A DNA stretch of 64,000 nucleotides from the NCBI GenBank assembly GCA_958295895.1, contig CATQHI010000002.1, forward strand, positions 426,696-490,695. The letters are read 5' to 3'. Shown here piece by piece: positions 1 to 8,223 of the stretch (its first letter is position 1; each line of letters begins with the position of its first letter). The notes beneath the pieces were generated by a model. That model worked only from the letters and a program-made list of their open reading frames with translations, was not told the origin of the DNA and did no database searches. Source of the stretch: Saprospiraceae bacterium (lineage in GTDB: Bacteria > Bacteroidota > Bacteroidia > Chitinophagales > Saprospiraceae). The position numbers and the translations under genes are program-made.

Positions 1-957
1 CTGCGGCTGGTCGAGCTTGCTGCCGGGCCGGCGGCTGATGCGCAGGGGGGTGTCGGCACAGCCCTCGTAGACGATCAGGGGCTCCTCGGGGCCGTCGGGG
101 CCGGACAGCGAGGCACCCGCGCCAAGGTCGAAACTGCCCCCCTCGAGAAAGACGGCGGAGTCGAGGATGCCATCGCTGATGTCTGCGATGACCAGGCGGA
201 TGTGGTAGGTCTCGCAGGGCTGCACCTTGAGCGTGGCAGTCAGTACGGTGGTTTGGCCGTCGAACTGGATGGTTTCGAGGCGGGGGCTCTCGCCGTCGGA
301 GGTACGGCAACTGCCCGAGACGTTACGATCGGCGGTATTGTTGAGAAAGAACTGGCGGTTTTCCCGATCGTTGATGGTATTGACGGTCACGGGGGAGGAG
401 GTGCCCGGCACGCGGGCTACGTTAACCGCCCCGTCGGTAAACGAACCGGAATAGCCCGGCCCGCTGACGAAGAAACCGAAAATGTCGTTGAACTTGGCGC
501 CGACGTACTCGCAGTACTCTTCGGAGGCAAAAACGTAGCGAAAGGTCACCGTGGACTCCAGGGGGATAAAATCGAATTCTACCCCACTCCGGTCGAAGAC
601 GCCATTGTTATTGACCAGGTCGAGGTCCGGATCGCTGGAGGGCCCATAAAGCGCCTTTTCGCCCTTCCGGCCGTTGTCATTGGGGCCGGCGGCATCGGTG
701 ATCCTGCCCGTCGATAGGATGATCCCACGTTCAAAGCCAACCACCTCGCCGGGCCCCTCGAAGTAACCGATACCTTCGGTGCTCTCTCCAATGCGCTGCA
801 CGTTGAAGATGGTCTTACAGCGATCGGTGGCGAATACCTCGGTGACCAGCCGCTCGGCGGTGTAATCGGGGTCGAGCGTCAACCCACCGGAGTCCGACTG
901 CGCCAGCAGGGGCAGCACGGCCCACCAAAGTACCAGCAACAGAGACGGTCTTACCAC
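1..957 (-). CDS. Choice-of-anchor L domain surface protein (N-terminal part, runs off the window)
   Basis: The 319 visible codons begin with a GTG at 957. No in-frame ATG lies between it and the stop codon at 973-975. A hydrophobic signal peptide (residues 5-19, ending in LLAQS) is followed by the choice-of-anchor L pattern: IGYFEGPGEVVGFERGIILS, STGRITDAAGPN, a DPDLD segment, then ATVTFRYVFASEEYCEY-like and DIFGFFVSGPG motifs. In Bacteroidota such modules sit in long exported proteins that usually end in a T9SS type B sorting domain. That end lies outside the window, so the sorting type is inferred. The ligand is unknown. It is divergent from the small membrane protein at 1138. Confidence 0.85.
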   Translation of the reverse strand, partial: MVRPSLLLVLWWAVLPLLAQSDSGGLTLDPDYTAERLVTEVFATDRCKTIFNVQRIGESTEGIGYFEGPGEVVGFERGIILSTGRITDAAGPNDNGRKGEKALYGPSSDPDLDLVNNNGVFDRSGVEFDFIPLESTVTFRYVFASEEYCEYVGAKFNDIFGFFVSGPGYSGSFTDGAVNVARVPGTSSPVTVNTINDRENRQFFLNNTADRNVSGSCRTSDGESPRLETIQFDGQTTVLTATLKVQPCETYHIRLVIADISDGILDSAVFLEGGSFDLGAGASLSGPDGPEEPLIVYEGCADTPLRISRRPGSKLDQPQ

Positions 958-1014
958 AAGGTGAAGTATTAACTAACAGGCGGCAGACTAGCCCTGCCGG
1001 TTCATAGTGGTGTA

Positions 1015-1022
1015 CAAAGGTA
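1015..1022 (-). promoter_or_regulatory. -7 promoter element TACCTTTG for the choice-of-anchor L gene
   Basis: On the minus strand these bases read TACCTTTG, an exact match to the Bacteroidota -7 consensus TAnnTTTG. No TTG is seen at the expected -33 spacing. Transcription would start near 1009-1011, leaving a leader of about 50 bases before the GTG at 957. Confidence 0.45.
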
Positions 1023-1137
1023 CACTAGACTGAAACTAAGCTATATACGGACATATTGCACACGGTAGATTGCTTAAGACGGGTCCGCTGGCGTCACCCC
1101 ACACAACCCAGGCCGGCGGAGCTTTGTTCGTGCACCT

Positions 1138-1440
1138 ATGTACCTCCTGCTCTTCACCATCATCGTGGTTTTGTTCCTGGCGATGCTCTTCGTCAACCTG
1201 TACTTCCGGGCCAAGGTGCTACGCGCCTACCGCATCCTGGTGCAGTCGGAGGTGGACTTTACGGCTGCCCAGATCCTGAGCCGGCAGCGGATGGAGGAGG
1301 AGGTGGTACCGGCCTATCCGCAGCAGGCCGCGGCCATTCGGGACTTCGGCAACTACCTGCGGCGCAGTGTCCGCATGGCCACCGTCCTGCTGCTGCTCAT
1401 CACCTGCTTCGGGGCCCTACTGATGTGGTACCGCAATTGA
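1138..1440 (+). CDS. Small two-helix membrane protein, unknown function
   Basis: The product has 100 residues. It has a hydrophobic helix at residues 2-24, a charged middle (ILSRQRMEEEVVPAYPQQAA) and a second helix at about residues 80-96 (ATVLLLLITCFGALLMWY). Charge placement suggests both ends face the same side with a cytoplasmic loop, but that is inference. I do not recognise a family. It ends one base before the stop codon of the convergent response regulator at 1441. Codon choice matches neighbouring genes. Confidence 0.65.
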   Translation: MYLLLFTIIVVLFLAMLFVNLYFRAKVLRAYRILVQSEVDFTAAQILSRQRMEEEVVPAYPQQAAAIRDFGNYLRRSVRMATVLLLLITCFGALLMWYRN

Positions 1441-2151
1441 TCAGTCGGTATCGGCTACGGTAAGGCTGAAGCCTACCCCGTGGATGTTCTCGATCTTGAC
1501 GCGGGGGTCGCGGCGCAGGTACTTGCGGAGGCGACTGACGAAGACGTCCAGGCTGCGGCCCAGGAAGTAATCGTTCGCACCCCAGATCCGCTCCAGGATG
1601 GTACCCCGCTCCAGCACCGTATTGCGGTGGTCGTTCAGTAGGGTGAGCAGCTCGGCTTCGCGGCGGGTGAGGCGGCGGGGGCCGGACTCCTCGGGGTGAC
1701 TAAGGTATAGCTTGTGTACGTCGAAGCGGTAGGTGCCCAGCTGGCCGGGGTCGAAAGCGGGCGTAGCGGGCCGTACCCGGTTGCGGCGCAGGAAGACCTC
1801 GATGCGCAGGATCAGCTCCTCGATGCTGAAGGGTTTGGTGATGTAGTCGTCGCCGCCGAGGCGGAGGCCGTTTAGACGGTCCTCCGCCAGGCTGCGGGCG
1901 GTGAGGAAGAGGATGGGGATGTCCCGATCACGCTGCCGCACCAGGCGGGCTAGTTCGAAGCCATCGGTACCGGGCAGCATGACGTCCAGCAGACAGAGAT
2001 CGACGTCCAGGGGCTGACTTACGATGCGGGCGGCGGCGGCACTTCCGTCGCTGAGGTGTTCGACGGCAAAACCGTGCAGTTCAAGGTTATCGCGGGTGAC
2101 GAAGCCGAGGTCCGCATCGTCCTCCACGTACAGGAGGTGGGCCTTGCTCAT
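1441..2151 (-). CDS. OmpR/PhoB-family response regulator (RprY-like)
   Basis: The 236-residue protein has an N-terminal receiver domain with the acidic pair in VEDD (residues 9-12), the phosphoacceptor Asp56 in LLDVMLP, Thr84 in LTAR and Lys106 in TKPF. The C-terminal half is a winged-helix DNA-binding domain (LTRREAELLTLL, then SLDVFVSRLRKYL and a hairpin at GVGFSL). The start overlaps the end of the upstream kinase gene by four bases (ATGA), so the two are translationally coupled. Architecture and the paired kinase resemble RprY of Bacteroides. The target genes are not visible here. Confidence 0.93.
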   Translation of the reverse strand: MSKAHLLYVEDDADLGFVTRDNLELHGFAVEHLSDGSAAAARIVSQPLDVDLCLLDVMLPGTDGFELARLVRQRDRDIPILFLTARSLAEDRLNGLRLGGDDYITKPFSIEELILRIEVFLRRNRVRPATPAFDPGQLGTYRFDVHKLYLSHPEESGPRRLTRREAELLTLLNDHRNTVLERGTILERIWGANDYFLGRSLDVFVSRLRKYLRRDPRVKIENIHGVGFSLTVADTD

Positions 2152-3446
2152 ACGGCTACGGGTTCGGGGAGGGCAGTAAGGGGTAGGCGGAGATGGAAGG
2201 TAGTGCCGCGGCCCGGGGTGCTTTCTACGTGGATGTTCCAGCCGTGGGCCCGGCAGATCTGGTGCACGTAGTAGAGTCCCAGCCCGAAACCCTTCACGTC
2301 GTGCACATCTCCCGTGGGTACCCGGTAGAATTTCTCGAACACCCGCTCCCGGTGCTCGCGGGCAATGCCGGGCCCATCGTCGCTGACGGCCAGGTGGAGG
2401 TGGCCCTTAGCCACGCGGCCCACCACGGCGATACGGGGGGGCGTACCGCCGTACTTGATGGCGTTGTCGAGCAGGCTGTGCAGGATGTTGGCGAGGTGGA
2501 GGGGATCGGCGTACAGCGGCACGGGGCGGTCGGGCAACTGCCAGGTGAGGTGGCCCTCGCGCTCCTCGGTGCGGGCCCGGGCACTGCTGAGCAGCGGAGG
2601 GAGGAGGTCCTGGAGGTCGATGCGCTCGCGCTGGAGGGTGAACTTGCCCTTCTCGATGCTGGCGATCTGTAGCACCTTTTCCACCTGCTCGTTGAGGCGG
2701 GCATACTGCTCGTGGATCAGCTGGGCGTAGCGGGCCAGCCGTCCGTCGGCGGCCACGTGCGGATCGCGCGCCAGTACCCCGGCGGCAATGCGGATGGTCG
2801 ACAGCGGCGTTTTGAACTCGTGGGTCATGTTGTCGATGAACTCCTTCTGCATCGTAGCCAGCCGCCGCTGCCGCAGGATCACGACCAGGGAGTAGGCAAA
2901 AAAGGCCACCGTCAGAATCAGGATCAGGCTCAGAAATACCACCAGCTGCATTTTCTGCCAGATGTAGCCGATGCGGGTGGGAAACTTGACGCCGAAGTAG
3001 TAAAGCAGTCCCTCGTCGGGGGGTAGGTAGCTGCTAGTCTGCGGATCGGTGGGTAGCTGCTCCGACTCGGCCGTGCAGTAGCCCCCGTAGGCCATCTCGT
3101 TGGTGGAGCAGTCGAAGATGGCGTACTCGAAGTCGATGTCCAGCCGCAGCCGTTGCAGCTCCTGCTGCATGAGGTACTCCAGGCGCTGGGCGCTGATCTC
3201 GCTCTCGGTATTGACGATGAAGTAGTTGCTGCTGCGCTGGCGCACGATGTCGCGCTTCGGCAGGTCGGCGTCGTTCTCGGCGGCTAACTGGCGGGCCACA
3301 CCGTAGAGGGCCAGCTGGGCCTTCTGACTGAACTCGGTGTCATTGAGGTTCCAGGTGGTGGCCACCCAGTAGGTCTGCATGCCGATGATGCCTACGATGG
3401 CGATCAGGCCGAGGAGGATGACGCGGCGGATGACGTTTCTGTGCAT
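2148..3446 (-). CDS. Membrane sensor histidine kinase (RprX-like)
   Basis: Starting at the ATG at 3446 gives 432 residues; an upstream TTG at 3455 would add three. Transmembrane segments lie at about residues 8-25 and 166-191, enclosing a periplasmic sensor of about 140 residues with three cysteines. The H box MTHEFKTPLS carries the phosphorylated His209. The ATPase domain shows the N box (LLDNAIKYG), G1 (DDGPGI), F box (FEKFYR) and G2 (GFGLGLYY). It phosphorylates the regulator encoded immediately downstream. The signal it senses cannot be told from sequence. A well-formed promoter lies directly before the start. Confidence 0.93.
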   Translation of the reverse strand: MHRNVIRRVILLGLIAIVGIIGMQTYWVATTWNLNDTEFSQKAQLALYGVARQLAAENDADLPKRDIVRQRSSNYFIVNTESEISAQRLEYLMQQELQRLRLDIDFEYAIFDCSTNEMAYGGYCTAESEQLPTDPQTSSYLPPDEGLLYYFGVKFPTRIGYIWQKMQLVVFLSLILILTVAFFAYSLVVILRQRRLATMQKEFIDNMTHEFKTPLSTIRIAAGVLARDPHVAADGRLARYAQLIHEQYARLNEQVEKVLQIASIEKGKFTLQRERIDLQDLLPPLLSSARARTEEREGHLTWQLPDRPVPLYADPLHLANILHSLLDNAIKYGGTPPRIAVVGRVAKGHLHLAVSDDGPGIAREHRERVFEKFYRVPTGDVHDVKGFGLGLYYVHQICRAHGWNIHVESTPGRGTTFHLRLPLTALPEPVAV

Positions 3447-3452
3447 AGCTCC

Positions 3453-3483
3453 CAAGGATACAACGGCTCGGCCGGTGGACCAA
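3453..3483 (-). promoter_or_regulatory. Promoter of the two-component operon (TTG-N20-TATCCTTG)
   Basis: On the minus strand a -33 TTG (3483-3481) is followed after 20 bases by TATCCTTG (3460-3453), one base off the TAnnTTTG consensus. Only six bases separate it from the kinase ATG at 3446, so the mRNA should have almost no 5' leader. Confidence 0.6.
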
Positions 3484-3540
3484 CAAGCCTACCCCGTTAA
3501 CAACACATTAGGAGCACCAACGGACACGCCCGGGGGTGGG

Positions 3541-5308
3541 TTACTGCTTCACAAAGCGAACGGTCTGGGAGTGTACCCCCACCTCAAGCCTCAGGGTATA
3601 CATTCCGGTGGGGAGGTCGGCAACGGAAAGCGGGTCGCGCCGCTGCGTGAAAAGCACTTGCCGCCCCATGGCGTCGTGTACGGTCACGGTAAACGGTGCA
3701 TCCTTTAGCAGTAAGCGGGAGCTCCAGTGCAGCGACCGAGCTACTGGATTGGGAAAGATCAGTAGCTCGGCGGTCGGATCGGGGTAGATGACCAGTACCA
3801 AGTCCGATAGCGTAGTCGTACCGTCAAAGTCTTCCTGCCGCAGGCGGTAGTAATTGGAGCCGGGGGCGGGCGAGCGGTGGAGGTAACCGTAAGTCTGATC
3901 CATACGGCTGGTACCGGCTCCGGAAATGAACGCCAGCTCGACCCAGTCGCGACCGTTGGAGCTGTGCTCCACGTGGAAACCGGCGTTCTCCTCTTCCGTG
4001 GCGGTCTGCCAGTCTAGCTGGATAGCCCCCGCCGACGGGGAGGCCCGAAGGTAGGTGAGCTCGACGGGTAAAACTTGCTCCAGGGAGAACACCCTGACCT
4101 GACCGGCCTCACTGCCACTACTGCTGTTTTTGGGTGCCCCCACGGCCAGCGTCTGGCCGTCCGCGGAAAACGACACGGAGTAGCCTGACTGGTCTCCGGC
4201 AGCCTGTCCGTCAATGTCCCGTCCGACCCGTGCCCACCGGCCATTCACGAGGTAGAAGATTCTGGTATGGCCCGCCCCGCTTCCGTTGCCGTCGTTTTGG
4301 TAGGCCCCGACGGCGAGCCGCTGTCCGTCGGAAGACAGGGCCACGGCGAAGCCGGAATTATCCCCGAAGCTTCCCCATCTACGTCCTGCCCGACCTGCCT
4401 CCACCTACTACCGGTGAGGGTGAAGACCCGTGCCTGGCCGGCGTTGCGGAAACTGCCATCGTTGTTGATCGCGCCGATGGCCACCGTCCGTCCGTTGGCG
4501 GATAGGGACACCGACCAGCCCGAGGCATCCTCGGCCGCTTCGCCGTCAATGTCCTGGCCGAGCTGGACCCAGTTGGTACCGGATAACCCAAAGACTCTTA
4601 CGTGCCCCGATACCGGACCGTTCACCCCATCGTTATTTCTGCCCCCGATGGCTACCGTTCTACCGTCATCGGAAAGGGAAACGGAATAGCCGAACTTATC
4701 GTCGATGGCCTCTCCGTCTATGATGTTGCCGGTAAGGGACCAGCTACCGTTGGCAAAGGAGTAGATGCCGGCATAACCGGATTTACTGCTATCTCCGGGC
4801 GCCCCAACGGCTACGCGGCGCCCGTTGGCGGAGAGGACACCGAAAATCCGGCCCGATCCTCGGCGGCAAGGCCGTTTATATTCTGGCCCAGCTGCCTCCA
4901 ACTGCCGTTCGTGAAGGAATAAATCTTTACGTGACCGGCACTTTTACCCCCGGCATCGTTAAAGTACCCTCCGATGGCCACCGTCCGCCCGTCGGCGGAA
5001 AGAGAAACCGAGGCACCGAACAGGTCACTGACCGCTTCGCCGTCAATGTCACCACCCAGCCGGACCCACCTACTTCCCGAGAGTATGTAGATCCGTGCGT
5101 GGCCGGAATTCAGGCCGCCTCCATCGTTGTTAAAGGCGCCCACCGCCAGGGTGCGGCCGTCATCGGATAGAGCGACTGAGATGCCCGACCGATCCTCGGC
5201 CGCCTCCCCGTTAATGTCCTGTCCGATCTGGACCTGGCCGGTAAGCAAGCTGGGCAGAGCGCAAACTAACAGGCACAGTAAGCCCCATAGGGTAGTGTGT
5301 TTATTCAT
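3541..5308 (-). pseudogene. Seven-bladed FG-GAP-type propeller with T9SS type A sorting domain, broken by two frameshifts
   Basis: Three overlapping frames together encode one protein of about 589 residues: a signal peptide (MNKHTTLWGLLCLLVCALPS), seven repeats of about 56 residues, an Ig-like segment, and a C-terminal sorting domain (IFPNPVARSLHWSS ... GMYTLRLE ... VRFVKQ). Each repeat has the pattern G-D/N-I-D-G-E-A, SVSLSADGRTVAIG, N-D-G, AGHVRVF, W. Frame is lost near 4834-4837, where GTGTCCTCTCC stands in place of the repeat consensus GTGTCCCTNTCC. It is lost again near 4359-4363, where one G is missing before GATAAT. Both are single-base deletions in short C or G runs, so a sequencing error is a real alternative to decay. 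The product would be exported and surface-attached. Confidence 0.8.
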
Positions 5309-5644
5309 AGCGTGTGAGTGTTGTTCTAGGTAAAAGCGCCTGAGGCACGAGGGACTCAGCTAGGATAAATGTAGGCAGAGCTAATACAAAAACTGTGCGT
5401 CTAGCCATCAAATTCCTGCCCCCCTGCGCTCAGCGACCAGCTACTACGCCGGGACAACTAGTCGGTGCGGGATCAGAAAGGGGGATGTGTTGGAAGATCC
5501 TGCCCGGCCTACGCTGTTTTCCGGGCGACTAAGTTTTTTCACCCGTGATCGATCAACCCCCTCTCTGTAAATGTTAAAGTTGCTCCGTACCCGCTTGCGT
5601 GGCCGGGGGCCGGGTCCCTACCTTTACCGAAGAAGCTTATTACG
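5309..5644. other. Divergent intergenic region, no gene seen
   Basis: This gap of 336 bases separates the propeller gene (minus) from the first rhodanese (plus). I see no coding frame of convincing codon use. It holds the rhodanese promoter at its right end. A minus-strand TACATTTA (5372-5365), close to a -7 element, could serve the propeller gene but has no TTG at the right spacing. Confidence 0.6.
5595..5626 (+). promoter_or_regulatory. Promoter of the rhodanese operon (TTG-N21-TACCTTTA)
   Basis: TTG at 5595-5597 and TACCTTTA at 5619-5626, 21 bases apart, fit the Bacteroidota -33/-7 promoter with one mismatch in the last base. The start codon at 5645 is 18 bases further on. Confidence 0.55.
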
Positions 5645-5998
5645 ATGGAAAATTCCCCCCCAGCCTGCCCCGTCCCCCGCTGGCAACTGCTGAAGCAGGA
5701 ACTGACCAACGTAGGGCCCGCGGAATTCGACCGCCTGCGCAGCTCGGCCGCCCCCGGCACCGTGCTCGACGTGCGTAATGCCGCAGAGTACGCCGACTAC
5801 CACCTGGAGGGCGCACGCAACGTGAACTACCTGGGGCCAGACTTCCTGGAGCAGCTCGACGCCCTGGACCCCGACCAAACCTACCTCGTCTACTGCCGCA
5901 GTGGCCGCCGCAGCGTGCGCGCCTGTACCCTAATGAAGAACGCCGGCATCACGCGGCTGGTCCACCTGGATGGTGGCATCAACGCCTACGCGCTATGA
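5645..5998 (+). CDS. Rhodanese-like sulfurtransferase, predicted cytoplasmic
   Basis: The 117-residue single rhodanese domain has no signal peptide. It shows the CH2A-type opening (TVLDVRNAAEYADYHLEGARNVNY) and the active-site loop YCRSGRRS, whose Cys would carry the persulfide. Family members move sulfane sulfur to thiols or cyanide; the physiological acceptor is unknown. The last four bases overlap the start of the next gene (ATGA), which encodes a lipoprotein with the same domain. The pair therefore looks like a translationally coupled duplication with two locations. Confidence 0.9.
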   Translation: MENSPPACPVPRWQLLKQELTNVGPAEFDRLRSSAAPGTVLDVRNAAEYADYHLEGARNVNYLGPDFLEQLDALDPDQTYLVYCRSGRRSVRACTLMKNAGITRLVHLDGGINAYAL

Positions 5999-6375
5999 AG
6001 ATGCTACTGATGAGCTTACTGCTGGGAGTATGCCTGGCCTGTTCTACGAATACCGCACCTGCGGCCCCGCCCACTCCTTACGACCTAACGCAGGAAGAAT
6101 TCAAACAGCGGATGGACGACCCCGACGTAGTGATCCTGGACGTCCGCACCCCCGCCGAGACCAGCCTGGGCATGATCGAGGGGGCCGGGGAGATCGACTT
6201 CAAGGCCGGAGATTTTGCCGAGCGGGTGGACTCGCTGGACCGCGACAAAACCTACCTCGTGTACTGCCGCAGCGGCAACCGGAGCGGCAAGGCCTGTGCG
6301 GTGATGAACGAGCTGGGCTTTCGCGAGGTGCACAACCTGGAGGGGGGCTATATGGGTTGGACGGAGGAACGCTAA
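5995..6375 (+). CDS. Rhodanese-like lipoprotein
   Basis: The 126-residue product starts with a lipoprotein signal (LLLGVCLAC, lipidated Cys at about residue 16), then a Pro/Ala-rich linker and one rhodanese domain. The loop YCRSGNRSG carries the catalytic Cys, preceded by VVILDVRTPAE. It resembles its upstream neighbour most closely around the phrase K/QTYLVYCRSG. The linker is encoded by a copy of the dispersed motif GCACCTGCGGCCCCGCCC (6055-6072). It probably acts in the periplasm on envelope thiols or sulfide, which is inferred from the signal peptide only. Confidence 0.9.
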   Translation: MKMLLMSLLLGVCLACSTNTAPAAPPTPYDLTQEEFKQRMDDPDVVILDVRTPAETSLGMIEGAGEIDFKAGDFAERVDSLDRDKTYLVYCRSGNRSGKACAVMNELGFREVHNLEGGYMGWTEER

Positions 6376-6387
6376 GTACACTACATT

Positions 6388-6909
6388 ATGGAGAATTGGC
6401 TGACGGCCCCCTGGGGGACGGTGCTGGAGACGGCCGCTACCGTATTTATCATCTACTCGATCATCGTGCTCTTCGTGCGCATCGCGGGGCTGCGCACCTT
6501 TGCCAAGATGTCGAGCTTCGATTTTGCCTCCACGGTGGCTATGGGCTCGATCCTGGCTACGGTGGTGATGAACGGCGATACCTCCATCCTGAAGGGGGCG
6601 GTGGCCCTGGCTACGATCATGGTGTTTCAGCAGGTCTTTGCCGGCCTGAAGCTGCGGGTGCCGGCCATTGAAACCCTCACGCAGAATAGCCCTACGCTGC
6701 TGATGGATGGTACCGAGTTTATGCACAACAATATGCGCCGTACGGGCGTGAACCGGGCCGACATCGTCGCCAAATTGCGGGAGGCCAACGTCATCGAACT
6801 CAGCGAGGTGAAGGCCGTGGTGCTGGAGACGACCGGCGACATCTCGGTGCTGCACGGCACCTCCGATAAGGTGCTGGACGGCATCATCATGGAGGGGGTC
6901 GTACGCTAG
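6388..6909 (+). CDS. DUF421 (YetF-like) membrane protein
   Basis: The 173-residue protein has three hydrophobic helices in its first 85 residues, including VFIIYSIIVLFVRIAGLRTF, and the DUF421 signature KMSSFDFASTVAMGSILA. A soluble C-terminal domain follows (PTLLMDGTEF, then R-T-GVNRADIVAKLREANV and AVVLETTGDISVL). The biochemical role of DUF421 proteins is not settled; spore-coat and envelope roles are reported for Bacillus paralogues. The gene begins 12 bases after the rhodanese lipoprotein and is likely co-transcribed. Confidence 0.85.
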   Translation: MENWLTAPWGTVLETAATVFIIYSIIVLFVRIAGLRTFAKMSSFDFASTVAMGSILATVVMNGDTSILKGAVALATIMVFQQVFAGLKLRVPAIETLTQNSPTLLMDGTEFMHNNMRRTGVNRADIVAKLREANVIELSEVKAVVLETTGDISVLHGTSDKVLDGIIMEGVVR

Positions 6910-6915
6910 GGGTAC

Positions 6916-6923
6916 TACCTTCG
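6916..6923 (+). promoter_or_regulatory. -7-like element TACCTTCG before the GNAT-like gene
   Basis: TACCTTCG differs from TAnnTTTG at one base and lies five bases before the ATG at 6929. No TTG sits at -33. It could give a leaderless internal transcript within the rhodanese operon. Confidence 0.35.
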
Positions 6924-6928
6924 CGGCC

Positions 6929-8140
6929 ATGTCCGACTACCACATCAGGGAAAACACCAACTGGCGGGAGTGGCACGGCGTGCTCGACGTGGTGTACGCC
7001 GGTAACCCCCAGTATGTATACCCCCTGCGCAGCGACATCGAGGGGATCCTGAGCGAGAAAAACGTGGCCTATACGGGCGACAACCTGCGGCGCTGGGTAG
7101 TCACCGACGGGCGGCGGGCGGTGGGGCGCGTGGCGGCCTTCGTGGATGAGGAGCGCAACAAACAACTGGAACTGCCGGCGGGGGGCATGGGCTTTTTCGA
7201 GACCATCGAGGATAATAGGGTAGCCGATCTACTGCTGGATGCGGCAGAGGGGTGGTTGCGGGGCCGCGGGATGCAGTGTGTGGACGGGCCGATCAACTTC
7301 GGTGAGCGTGACAAGTTCTGGGGCCTGCTGGTGCGAGGCTGGTACCGGCCTATCTATCAGGAAACGTATAATCCGCCGTACTACCAGGGGATGCTAGAAC
7401 GCCGGGGCTACCTACCGCACGAGCAGTGCCTGACGATGCGGGGCGTGGTGGCGGAATTCCCCGGAGAGCGACTCGGAAAACTGGCCGCGCGGGTGCGCGA
7501 GCGCTACGGGCTCTACACGCGGCAGATCGACGCAGGTAACCTCCAGCAGGGGGCCGATGACTTCGCCGAGGCGTACAATGCGGCCTTTAACCACTGGCCC
7601 TACTTCCGTCCGCTGACCGGGGCCGACATCTACCCCACCTTCCGGCAGATGAAGCCCATCATGGACCCCCACCTGACCTGCCTGGCCTACAACCGCGCGG
7701 GCCGGCCGATCGGGCTGGCGGGGCTGATCCCGGACATCAACTGCTTCCTGGGCGGCGTGAACGGTAAGCTGAACTGGCTGGGCCTGCCGAAATTCCTCTA
7801 CCGGCTCAAGTTTCAGCGGCGGCCGCGCAACTGCAAGGGCATCGCCTTCGGCATCGCGCAGGACTACCAGCGGCAGGGGGTATACCCCCTCATGGTCGAT
7901 GCGATGTTTCAGAGTGGCAACCGCCATACGAGCCGCACCTACCGCTACGTGGATATGGCGACCATCCGCGGCCACAACAAGCTCATGGTGGATACCTGCC
8001 GGCAGATGAATACGGAGATCCACCGGGTGCACCTGGCCTACCGGAAGGCGCTGGTGGAGGGGGTGAAGTGGGAGCCCTTTGCTATGCTGGATGTGGGTGG
8101 GGTGGCGATGGGGGAGTATGGTTCCCTTCCGTGCCGCTAG
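6929..8140 (+). CDS. Large GNAT-like acyltransferase family protein
   Basis: The 403-residue protein begins SDYHIRENTNWREW and continues with YAGNPQYVYPLRSDI, the opening of a Bacteroidota protein family distantly related to N-acetyltransferases. An acyl-CoA-loop-like region is visible at about residues 300-320 (CKGIAFGIAQDYQRQGVYPLM), resembling the Q/RxxGxG/A motif of GNAT proteins. It is soluble with no signal peptide. The substrate is unknown. It is the last gene of the rhodanese-DUF421 cluster. A five-pair stem covers its stop codon (GTGCC GCTA GGCAC) and is followed by GTTTT, a weak terminator at best. Confidence 0.7.
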   Translation: MSDYHIRENTNWREWHGVLDVVYAGNPQYVYPLRSDIEGILSEKNVAYTGDNLRRWVVTDGRRAVGRVAAFVDEERNKQLELPAGGMGFFETIEDNRVADLLLDAAEGWLRGRGMQCVDGPINFGERDKFWGLLVRGWYRPIYQETYNPPYYQGMLERRGYLPHEQCLTMRGVVAEFPGERLGKLAARVRERYGLYTRQIDAGNLQQGADDFAEAYNAAFNHWPYFRPLTGADIYPTFRQMKPIMDPHLTCLAYNRAGRPIGLAGLIPDINCFLGGVNGKLNWLGLPKFLYRLKFQRRPRNCKGIAFGIAQDYQRQGVYPLMVDAMFQSGNRHTSRTYRYVDMATIRGHNKLMVDTCRQMNTEIHRVHLAYRKALVEGVKWEPFAMLDVGGVAMGEYGSLPCR

Positions 8141-8208
8141 GCACCGTTTTCCACAAAACAAACCCCTTCTCCACAGCCTTTTCCACAACAATTTGTTTCA
8201 AAAAACCC

Positions 8209-8216
8209 TATCTTTG
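8209..8216 (+). promoter_or_regulatory. -7 promoter element TATCTTTG of dnaB
   Basis: This is an exact TAnnTTTG match ending seven bases before the ATG at 8224, in an AT-rich stretch unlike its surroundings. Together with the spacing it argues for the 8224 start and a near-leaderless mRNA. The upstream TTTG at 8192-8195 is too close (13 bases) to be a canonical -33. Confidence 0.5.
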
Positions 8217-8223
8217 GCACCTG

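Noticed and set aside
3700..5230. CRISPR-like or satellite repeat in the propeller gene
   Set aside because: The periodicity of about 168 bases is that of 56-residue protein repeats and varies in sequence as coding repeats do.
8131..8150. Intrinsic terminator after the GNAT-like gene
   Set aside because: Only a 5-bp stem and four T residues; too weak to list as a terminator.
8068..8223. In-frame extension of DnaB upstream of 8224
   Set aside because: It lies inside the end of the GNAT-like gene and has no DnaB similarity; the -7 element at 8209 also argues for the 8224 start.
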